Source: Saprospiraceae bacterium (GTDB lineage Bacteria; Bacteroidota; Bacteroidia; Chitinophagales; Saprospiraceae). From it: a DNA stretch of 54,453 nt. Positions 27,535 through 36,005 of the stretch are shown piece by piece. Under the pieces are notes generated by a model, which made no database searches, was not told where the DNA came from, and saw nothing but the letters and a program-made list of their open reading frames with translations. Made by a program: the position numbers and the translations under genes. Location of the stretch: NCBI GenBank assembly GCA_016714765.1, contig JADKCF010000022.1:1-54453 (forward strand). The letters run 5' to 3'. Position 1 is the stretch's first letter; the number at the start of each line of letters is the position of its first letter.

Positions 27535-27571
27535 AATTGGACGACTGTCTCAAAGGAAACATCGTCCGATT
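27535..27571 (+). terminator. Terminator after the type A secreted-protein gene
   Basis: AATTGGACGA (27535-27544) pairs with TCGTCCGATT (27562-27571) with one G-T pair, the loop holds a further TGT/ACA pairing, and a T-rich run follows. It lies 140 bases after the stop at 27394. Confidence 0.65.
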
Positions 27572-27606
27572 TTTATTATTTTTTTAAACTGACAAATCAC
27601 CTTAAA

Positions 27607-30600
27607 ATGTTCCAACCACTGACTGATCGAAAAATTTATCTTGCTTTGCTACTTATATGGTGCCATACCATAGTATTTTCGCAGGTAGTGCTGAATGAAG
27701 TCCTTCCCAATCCCTCAGGGGCCCAGGGCATGATCCCTACCGGCCTTGAATGGATAGAAGTGTACAACCCCACCTGCAATCCTGTGGATATCTCAGGATG
27801 GAGAGTAGCCTGTAGGTCTAATTTTGGCACTGGAGGGGCTATGACTTTTCCTGCAGGCACTATTGTCCCACCCCTTGGATTTAAGGTGTTAGGCAACGGA
27901 CAGGGAGTTGTAGGGCCTTATTGTCAAACCGGAGCCTGGGTCATGCAAAACATCGACGGTTGGATCGCCTTGTATGATGCCTCAGGTACGCCACTGGAAG
28001 GTATATTCTGGACCAATACCCAATCAAAGATCAATAACTCAACTGACGCTGATTTTAGCCCCAATCCGTGCAATGTGGGGGGAGGTTCCTTGCAAAGTGC
28101 CTACCAGATAAACCAGTCAGGGCTTATGACCTATGTAGGGGGTAATCCATCTGCAGGTACTATGTACAAACGGATGCCGGATGCAGGCCCGTGGCAAAGC
28201 GGGGGTACTGCTACCCCCTTGGCATGCAATAACCCGGCCATATGTCCCACACCTATAACCGCCATGGCCAGTGCATCTCCATCGACAATAACATGCGGTC
28301 AGTCATCTACGTTGACGGCTACACCGGCAGGGCTTACTTATTCCTGGAGTACAAGTCAGACATCACAAAGCATTTCGGTCATGCCAATGATGACCACTAC
28401 TTACACGGTTACGATCACAGGAGGACCTTGTCCGGGCGGATCCACAGCCACAGTTACTGTTACTGTGGGCAACTGCTGCGAGGCAGAGGCAGGTACCCTT
28501 ACGGTATCCAATAAATGCCCAGGCGAAAACTTTACAGCCACAGCCTCGGGATTTAATGCCACAGCTTTATACACCCAAACGTACTTCCTTACCAACAGTG
28601 CAGGTCAAATACTCCAGGTGAGCCCGACAGGAAATTTCACAGCACCGGCTGCCTGTGGCACCTATACTGTTCATAGCTACAATTTCCTTACCGGCGGACC
28701 TGGCATCACTGCACCGGTGGTAGGTACCAATGTTTCAGGCATAAACTGTAGTCCGCCAAACCCATGCTGTGACAGGGAGCCCGCCACATTCACAGTGGCC
28801 GCCACGGTAACCATGCCACCAAACGGATCAGCAGTGGTGGCTTGCCCGGCTTTGGCAGTACAACCGATACCACCGGTTGTAAACAACAGCTGTGGCACCG
28901 CACTCACGTCTGCAGGTCCCCAGGTAACAGGCAATCCCGTTTGTAGCGGATATAAAACGTATAGCTGGACCTATACAGATGCCTGCAATGGAACAAACTA
29001 TGTTTGGGAGTATAATTATTTTGTATCGCCTCCTGTTGTATCTATGCCAGCAAATCAAGGAAGTACTGTGGCTTGCCCGTCAGCGGCAGCTATCCCGACA
29101 CCTCCGACAGTCAATGATAACTGTGGAAGGGTACTGTCAGTCTCCGGACCCGTGATCAACCCGGCTACGATAAATTGTAGCGGCACTCAGACCTATACCT
29201 GGACATTTACAGACTGTGAAGGCACCACTTATCCGTGGGTCTATACCTATACCATAAGCCCTCCGGTAGTGAATATGCCGGCTAATACCAGTTCAAGTGT
29301 AGCCTGTGCCTCAGCAATAGTAGCTCCCTCACCTCCATCGGTCTCTGATAATTGCGGAAGGTTATTAAATGTTACTGGACCTTCCATCAACGGGCCTGAT
29401 TGCAGCGGAAATAAAGAATATCAGTACACCTATACGGATTGCAGCAGCAATACCTATACCTGGACTCATACATTTATCATAGCAGCTCCGTCTGTAAGCA
29501 TGCCTGCCCCGGGTGGTAGTACAGTAAACTGTCCTGCTGAGGCTACCACTCCGGTATCGCCCAATGTATCAGACAATTGCGGTAATCCGTTGACCAAAAC
29601 TGGTCCCGTAGTAGGGTCAACGCCGGTATGCGGAGGCCCAAAAACCTACACATGGACTTATACGGATTGTGCAGGCAATTCCTACAGCTGGGTCTATACC
29701 TACACAATCAATCCGCCTGTCGCAGGCACCATACCTCCCAATGGTGGATCGATGGTAGCATGCATTTCCAATGCTCAGACTGTACCTACTCCTCCACAGG
29801 TTAATGACAACTGCGGTAACCCAATGCAGCTGACTGGGCCAGTCGTGTCGCCAAATCCGGTATGTTCCGGTACCAAAACCTATACATGGACCTACACCGA
29901 CTGCAGCGGCAACGCCACACCATGGAGCTATGTTTATACCATATCGCCTCCCACATTCAGTATGCCTCCTAACGGGGGCAGCACTGTAAATTGCCTGGCT
30001 GCAGCTCAGATAGTGCCTTCAAATCCTTCGGTTTCCAATTCCTGCGGTACACCGCTTACTGTCACAGGCCCTGTAGTGGGAGCTGATCCTGCCTGTTCGG
30101 GTGCCAAGACATACACCTGGACTTATACGGATTGTACGGGTACAAATGCCCAATGGGTTTATTCATACAATATCAGCGACCCTTTAATAAGTATCAGTTG
30201 CCCGGCAGCACAAAGTTTCTGCCAGGTGCCGTCTAATATTTACACCATTCCGGCCGCCAGTGCAAGCAGCAACTGTGGCGGTTCGGTAAATGTCAGCTTT
30301 AACATCACTGGTGCTACTACAAGGACAGGTACCGGAAGTGATGCCAGCGGTATTTTTAACCCGGGAGTGTCAACCATAACCTGGGTCACCACCAATACAT
30401 GCGGAAATACCGCCAGCTGCCAGACGACAGTTACAATTACGCCGACACCACAGTTGTCTTTGGTTTCAGCGACATGCAATATGTCACTGACCTTGTATAC
30501 AGTTGTATTTACCTCTACCGGCGGGAATATTTCGGTGTTACCTGCCGGGACCGTGGCAGGGTCTTCTATAACCAATATACCTGCTGGCACCAATATTGTG

Positions 30601-31173
30601 ATAACTGCCAATGATAACGGTTGTACGGCTACATTGTCGGTTACGGCTCCAAATTGTAGCTGTCCCACCATTGCGGCCCCCACAGGTTCAGGTTACAGTA
30701 TTTGTGCCGGACAAGCTATTCAGCCTTTTAATGCAGCGGCAGGGAGCTTCCAGGTGAACTGGTATACTACATCTACCGGCGGGACGCCTGTTTTATCAAA
30801 CAGCAATACATTTACTCCTGCCGGACCGAGCACTTGGTATGCTGAGGCTTTTGATCCGGTTACATCATGTTCGAGCCTGACTCGAACCCCGTTTACGCTT
30901 GTGGTGAATCCTCTTCCTGTACCATCAATTTCTGGTAACAATGCATTATGTTCGGGCACGTCACTTACTCTAAGTGCCTTAGGCGGTACATCTTATGCAT
31001 GGAGCAATGGAGGAGGTTCTGCACCTGCAGCAACATTTAGTTCTCTGACTGTGGGAAGTTACGTTTACTGTCACAGTAACCGATGCCAATGGATGCTCTG
31101 CTTCCACACAGCATGCGGCTGTAGTCTCCGAGCAGCCAGTCATCTCCGGGATAAGCACTGGCTGTGCTCCTGA
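27607..31173 (+). CDS. Giant surface protein, N-terminal part: Lamin-tail domain and Ig-like repeats
   Basis: The N-terminal 1,150 or so residues of a secreted protein. A signal peptide (LLLIWCHTIVFSQ) is followed by a Lamin Tail Domain (VVLNEVLPNPSG...LEWIEVYNPT...DISGWRV, about residues 25-150), a fold common at the N-terminus of bacterial surface proteins. After Ig-like modules there are six tandem 77-residue repeats (28813-30190), each with the pattern NGGSTVACP..PTPP.V.DNCG...GP...CSG.KTYTWTYTDC. More Ig/PKD modules follow. The frame is lost at about 31062-31064, where TTT should probably be TT: removing one T turns GSYVY into GSYVTVTVTDANGC and continues in the next segment. The real gene therefore runs on to 33813. 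Confidence 0.85.
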   Translation: MFQPLTDRKIYLALLLIWCHTIVFSQVVLNEVLPNPSGAQGMIPTGLEWIEVYNPTCNPVDISGWRVACRSNFGTGGAMTFPAGTIVPPLGFKVLGNGQGVVGPYCQTGAWVMQNIDGWIALYDASGTPLEGIFWTNTQSKINNSTDADFSPNPCNVGGGSLQSAYQINQSGLMTYVGGNPSAGTMYKRMPDAGPWQSGGTATPLACNNPAICPTPITAMASASPSTITCGQSSTLTATPAGLTYSWSTSQTSQSISVMPMMTTTYTVTITGGPCPGGSTATVTVTVGNCCEAEAGTLTVSNKCPGENFTATASGFNATALYTQTYFLTNSAGQILQVSPTGNFTAPAACGTYTVHSYNFLTGGPGITAPVVGTNVSGINCSPPNPCCDREPATFTVAATVTMPPNGSAVVACPALAVQPIPPVVNNSCGTALTSAGPQVTGNPVCSGYKTYSWTYTDACNGTNYVWEYNYFVSPPVVSMPANQGSTVACPSAAAIPTPPTVNDNCGRVLSVSGPVINPATINCSGTQTYTWTFTDCEGTTYPWVYTYTISPPVVNMPANTSSSVACASAIVAPSPPSVSDNCGRLLNVTGPSINGPDCSGNKEYQYTYTDCSSNTYTWTHTFIIAAPSVSMPAPGGSTVNCPAEATTPVSPNVSDNCGNPLTKTGPVVGSTPVCGGPKTYTWTYTDCAGNSYSWVYTYTINPPVAGTIPPNGGSMVACISNAQTVPTPPQVNDNCGNPMQLTGPVVSPNPVCSGTKTYTWTYTDCSGNATPWSYVYTISPPTFSMPPNGGSTVNCLAAAQIVPSNPSVSNSCGTPLTVTGPVVGADPACSGAKTYTWTYTDCTGTNAQWVYSYNISDPLISISCPAAQSFCQVPSNIYTIPAASASSNCGGSVNVSFNITGATTRTGTGSDASGIFNPGVSTITWVTTNTCGNTASCQTTVTITPTPQLSLVSATCNMSLTLYTVVFTSTGGNISVLPAGTVAGSSITNIPAGTNIVITANDNGCTATLSVTAPNCSCPTIAAPTGSGYSICAGQAIQPFNAAAGSFQVNWYTTSTGGTPVLSNSNTFTPAGPSTWYAEAFDPVTSCSSLTRTPFTLVVNPLPVPSISGNNALCSGTSLTLSALGGTSYAWSNGGGSAPAATFSSLTVGSYVYCHSNRCQWMLCFHTACGCSLRAASHLRDKHWLCS
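28813..30190 (+). repeat. Six tandem ~231-bp coding repeats
   Basis: Repeat units begin near 28813, 29044, 29275, 29500, 29731 and 29962, giving spacings of 231, 231, 225, 231 and 231 bases (75-77 residues). They are similar but clearly diverged in DNA, so the array is older than the 264-bp array further downstream. Each unit has conserved Cys pairs and the TYTWTYTDC core, typical of stacked HYR-like extracellular domains. Confidence 0.85.
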
Positions 31174-33813
31174 TTTAAAAACGTTTAGCATAACCTATGC
31201 CTCAACAGGAGGTAATGTGACCTCTTCGCACGGCACAGTGGGAGCAGGCATGATCACCGGCATAGATACATCTGTCCAGGTAGTTACCATAACAGTTACA
31301 AACCCCGCCAATCCGGCCTGCACCGTTAGCCAAAATGTTCCGAGGCCAAACTGCCAGTGCCCCAATATTCAGCCACCATCGGGTCAACCCGCCAGCATGT
31401 GTGCCGGCAGCACAGTGCCGCTACTTACGGCCACGTCTTCCGGTGGTTTTCAGATCAGCTGGTATTCTGCCTTTTCAGGAGGCATGCTATTGTCAGCCAA
31501 TTCAGGGACATACCAGCCGACTCCGGCCCCGGGTATGACAACTACCTACTATGCAGCAGCCTACGATCCTGTCACAAAATGCGAAAGTAACCGAATAGCT
31601 TTGATACTTACTGTAAATCCGGTACCCTCAGTCAATGTGGTATCTGATATAACAGTTTGCGGCGGTGATGCAATTCCGGCCATAACTTTTTCAGGTGGAC
31701 AGACAGGTACCGTGTACAACTGGACAAACACCAATACAGCAATAGGCCTGTCTGCCAGCGGATCAGGCAATATTGCTTCTTTTACCGGCCAGAATGTTTC
31801 TTCAAGACAAGTGTCAACAGTGTCTGTTACTCCGGTACTTGGAACCTGTACGGGCTCTTCCCAGGCCTTTAAGATCACTGTGGACCAGAAGCCAACCCTT
31901 CAGATAGACTCCGTCCGGTGTACTGCCGATCTTCTTAAATATAATATTTTTGTTAAAAGTACGGGTGGTACCTTGTCAGCGACGGCAGGTTCCGTTTTGG
32001 CAAATTCTATCACTGATATTCCAAAAGCTACGTCCCCGGTAACCGTCACTTGTACCAACACCCAAAATGCATCTTGTTTGGCCTCAGCCACAGTGCCGGC
32101 TCCCAATTGTGATTGCCCTGTCATTCAGGCACCTACAGGTACAGACACCAGAATTTGTCAGGGACTACCAATACCTGCTTTTACCGCCACTACACAGGCA
32201 GGACTGCAGATATACTGGTATGCTGCCGCTACGGGAGGCACACCACTTTCAACAAACAGCAGCACTTATTTGCCAACGTCAGCCGGAACCTATTATGCAG
32301 AAGCAGTTGATGTGACCAAAGGATGCATAAGTGTCAGAAAACCTTTTAAGCTCACTGTTGACCCACTGCCATCTGTCACCCTTACTGGTGATTTCAGGAT
32401 ATGCAAGGGGGCATCCACCACATTGACAGCAGGAGGAGGCAATTCATACATATGGTCTACAGGACAAACTTCATCTGGCATCATTGCTTCAGGTTTGTCA
32501 GCAAGCACGACTTATACGGTTACCGTAACAGACGCTAACCTGTGTTCAGATAAGAAGTCACAGCTTGTGCAGGTGGACGCATTGCCGGTACTGACAGTGA
32601 CTACAGACTGTGGAGCCGGCAAGGACAGTGGAATAGTAAATACCACCGGTACAACTGCCGCCGGAGGTACACTTTCCTATACTATAAACGGAAATCCTGA
32701 CGCCGATGGAGACCTGACTGCAGCTGTCAACGGGCCTTATATAATAACCGCCACTGAACAACCCTCAGGATGTCAGGCTGATACTACTGTTACTATCAAT
32801 TGCGGGTGTGCCCCTGTAACTGTTACTGTCGCAGGTAATACACTAAAGATTTGCCAGGGCAGTTCACTGGATTTTAGCCAGGCAGGTGGTCAGCTTGGTG
32901 GTGTTTGGTCATTGAATCCTGCTACGGCAGGAACGATCAACGCTTCAGGCAAGTTTGTATCAGGGGCCCAGTTTAGCGGTAAGGTGAAGGCAGTTTATTC
33001 TTCAGCAGGATGTTCCGGCGAACTGGAGATCGAAGTGATTAATAACATCACAGCCGAAGTCCTTGCCACTGACCCTCTGTGCCCGGGGCAAGCTAATGGA
33101 CGCCTTGAATTGTCCGGATTGACCGGTGGAGATGTACAAAAAACATTTAAACTCAATGATAATGTTGCACAGTTTCCGGTGACAAACCTTCAGGCAGGAA
33201 ATTACAATATATTAATTTCTGATGCTTTTGGGTGTTCTTTTTCAAAGAGTGTAACATTGATTAGTCCTCAGGATTGGGATATCGTTTCGTTGACATCTGA
33301 CAAGAACAATGTGCTCGTGAAGCAGGATGTAAATATTACCGCACAGTTAAACCTGGCCCAGGCCAATATAGGCAGCATAGTGTGGACGCCAGACTTATAT
33401 CTGAGCTGCAACGATTGCCTCAATCCAGTGGCAAAACCTGAAGAGTCAACTCTCTACGCCCTGACAGTGACGGATAAAAATGGTTGCACCCGCAATAAGT
33501 CGATTTTGATTTCTATTCGCAAAGATGACAAAGTGGATATTGCCAATATCTTTTCGCCTGATGGCAAAAACGGTAACAATATTTTCTATATTATAGCAAA
33601 CCCTGAATCGGTGACCGAAATTGAAAAGATGGTCATTTTTGACAGGTGGGGCAATAAAATGTTTGAAAAACAAAATATTGGTGTCAACAAGCCGGATGAA
33701 GGTTGGGATGGATCCTACCATGGAAGAGGGGCTGAACAAGGCGTTTCATCTACTATGCTGTTTTAAAATGTCAGACTCACTAAAACTTCAGGTGACATAA
33801 CTCGATCAGGTGA
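31065..33813 (+). CDS. Giant surface protein, C-terminal part with T9SS type B sorting domain
   Basis: This is the continuation of the 27607 gene after a one-base frame change (open to 33766). It carries several Ig-like modules (for example CPVIQAPTGTDTRICQGLPIPAFTA, TYTVTVTDANLC) and ends in a type B CTD: IANIFSPDGKNGNNIFYI, MVIFDRWGNKMFEKQ, EGWDGSYHGRG. The last ~25 residues are broken by small indels at about 33745-33803; shifting frames restores GVFIYYAVLK, then KTSGDIT, and with one missing T restored ITLIR followed by TGA at 33811-33813, which is the canonical type B ending. The cargo would need a PorP/SprF partner for export or attachment; none lies next to it. Confidence 0.85.
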
Positions 33814-34276
33814 TACTTTCAAAATAAACGGTTCGGGCCGAATATATCATTCAGCCAAAATTTTCAAAAGTCTTATTAAAGGTTTACTACCATAGGTCTC
33901 TTCTTAAGTTACTGCAGTTGGATTTCCTCAATTGGGCTTTTTAACTCTAAACTTAATATTTGAAATTTTGTGTAACTCTAAATTTGATAAATGTACATTT
34001 GGTAGTGTCCGGAGCCGCCCCTTGTTTGTGGTTTTTTTCCCCGTCCTTCCTCTCTGGTCTTTTTAAAAGATAAGTTATATTTTTTTCGGTGGTTTGGGGG
34101 GGGGGGGCGGGCCGCGGGCGGGGGGAGCCCGGTTCCGGCAGGGGATCTGCTAATGTCTGGTACGGGTGTCGGGACAATTCCTGTACAGGCGGTTCGCAAG
34201 AATTTAGTCTGATGGCCCTGGGGGTACTGTGGGGGGGTGTGGGGGGGTTTCACAGCGCAACCGAACCCACACTTAA
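33814..34276. other. Gene-free stretch ending in a second low-quality block
   Basis: The first ~260 bases are AT-rich and hold no gene that I recognise. From about 34080 the sequence becomes G-homopolymer-rich (TTTGGGGGGGGGGGG and similar) up to about 34260. The next gene lacks a visible start, so its signal peptide was probably lost in this block, as happened at 24.3-25.9 kb. The transition back to normal coding sequence is near 34277. Confidence 0.6.
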
Positions 34277-35950
34277 AACCGGTACGCGCAGCGGTGCTTA
34301 AATAACCCACAGACGTCCAATGATCCGACAGGAGGAGCTAATTCCGGGACAACCAGTAACTATGGTTTTTTTAATGCACAGTTTAGCGGTACTCCTACTG
34401 ATTTGACCACGTCCTTTAATGCCTTGAATGCAGACGGTAACTGGATGATAATATTTTCTGAAACAACAAGCAGCGAACCCTGCCTGGTTGCTGCTAGCCT
34501 GACTTTTGGTAACCCGGTTGTGTCCGATCAGACTGCAAACGGAGATAATTGTTCAGCCCCGATTGTCTGGACAGGTGGACCGATTTGTGCTTCTACATCT
34601 GGCAAAACCGGAAGTACCCAAATGCCGGGAAGTCCGGTGGTGGGTGGTACTGCTTTTGGTACTATCGGTGGGATTACCTGTGACTGGAACGGAGCCAACA
34701 ATAATGATGTCTGGATAAAGTTTACGCCCACATCAGCCAATGTATGCATTTCAATCAGTGGACTTGACTTTAATCTTCAGTCTATTGTCGTCACGGATAG
34801 TAATGCAGACGGCGACAATAACCCATGCACGGGGAATTCTTATGCAGCGGGATCAAACGACCCTAACTGGACAGTAATGTCATGTCCACGTCCAAACCTG
34901 TATACGACAACTTCGGGAACTCAATTAAATCAACAGCATTGTTTTACGGCCGTGGTGGGGCAGATGTATTACCTTGTTGTGGATGGGAATGGAGGTGCTG
35001 AATCACCTTTTTATATCAGCGGAGTTTCTGGCCTGCCAGCCGTAGAACCTCCTTCTTCATGCCCTGTAGGTTTGGCATCTTTTACTCCTACCAATGTTAC
35101 AATTGCCTCACAAAGCTCATGCAATACGCCAAGTTGTACAGTTGCAGGAGGTGTCATAAGTGCTCCTGCTTCAAGTGGCGGATGCCCGGCAGGAAGTACT
35201 CTTCAATACAGGATAACCGTAAGTGGAGTAGCAGGTTTATGGTCCACGAGTACTCCTGTGTATGATCAGGACGGTCCTGCCCAAACCATAGAGACGCGTT
35301 GCAGTTGTAACAGTGATGCTACAATAGTCAGTTTGGTTAGCACTCCTGTCACCACTGCTCCAGGCACATGTGTCGGTAATCCTTTATGCTCATGTCCATC
35401 AGGACTGGCCTCATCCACAGCTCCTGCAGCCAGTGTTGTTAACAGCTCATGTAGTGGCCCAGCCTGTACTACAAATCCGGGGTCGATAAATGCTCCTACA
35501 GCTTCTTGCCCTGCAGGAAGTACTTTGGAATATAGCCTCAATGGTACATCCTGGAGTACTTCCGTCCCTGCTTATCCTTCATCTGTAGGTACTGTTTTTA
35601 CGAGGTGTAAATGTAATGTTGATGCAACTGTTGTGAGCATTTCAGGCACGGTAAGCATCAATCCGGCACCTTGCGTAAATCCAACAGTTGCTGCGATCAC
35701 CGGAAATACCAATGTATGTATTGGTGGCACATCTGCATTGGCTTGCAGCACTCCGGGAGGCAGCTGGTCCAGCAGCAACACCTCAGTAGCAACAGTAAAT
35801 CCTACATCGGGCCTTGTTACCGGTGTTTCCACTGGTATGGCAATTATTTCTTATACAGTTACTAATTCATTTGGATGTTCCGGAATTTCTACAGCCACTG
35901 TTAATGTGGCAGTTTGTTGTGGGGCAAGCAATACAATGTCATGGGATTGA
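34277..35950 (+). CDS. Secreted Ig-like protein, 5' end lost
   Basis: The open frame enters from the low-quality block, in frame from 34277 (NNPQTSNDPTGGANSG onward). The first ~75 residues resemble the end of a P-domain-like sandwich (LNADGNWMIIFSETTS). Then come a domain with DNCSAPIVWTGGP...GGITCDWNGANNNDVWIKFTPTS, two copies of a Cys-rich module starting near 35056 and 35390 (CP.GLAS.T... CPAGSTL.Y... TRC.CN.DATVVS), and a BIG2-like Ig domain (ITGNTNVCIGGTSALACSTPGGSW...VTGVSTGMAIISYTVTN). It stops after MSWD without any T9SS sorting domain, so either the tail is lost or the protein is exported otherwise. I did not find a frame shift that adds a CTD. Confidence 0.7.
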   Translation, partial: NRYAQRCLNNPQTSNDPTGGANSGTTSNYGFFNAQFSGTPTDLTTSFNALNADGNWMIIFSETTSSEPCLVAASLTFGNPVVSDQTANGDNCSAPIVWTGGPICASTSGKTGSTQMPGSPVVGGTAFGTIGGITCDWNGANNNDVWIKFTPTSANVCISISGLDFNLQSIVVTDSNADGDNNPCTGNSYAAGSNDPNWTVMSCPRPNLYTTTSGTQLNQQHCFTAVVGQMYYLVVDGNGGAESPFYISGVSGLPAVEPPSSCPVGLASFTPTNVTIASQSSCNTPSCTVAGGVISAPASSGGCPAGSTLQYRITVSGVAGLWSTSTPVYDQDGPAQTIETRCSCNSDATIVSLVSTPVTTAPGTCVGNPLCSCPSGLASSTAPAASVVNSSCSGPACTTNPGSINAPTASCPAGSTLEYSLNGTSWSTSVPAYPSSVGTVFTRCKCNVDATVVSISGTVSINPAPCVNPTVAAITGNTNVCIGGTSALACSTPGGSWSSSNTSVATVNPTSGLVTGVSTGMAIISYTVTNSFGCSGISTATVNVAVCCGASNTMSWD

Positions 35951-36005
35951 TCAATGCCGGAATCTGTCTGGAATTGAATTATTTTAAAATATTAAATAAA
36001 ATCCC

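Noticed and set aside
34089..34301. Gly-rich open frames in the G-homopolymer tract
   Set aside because: Low-quality sequence; no start context and no similarity to the neighbouring secreted proteins.
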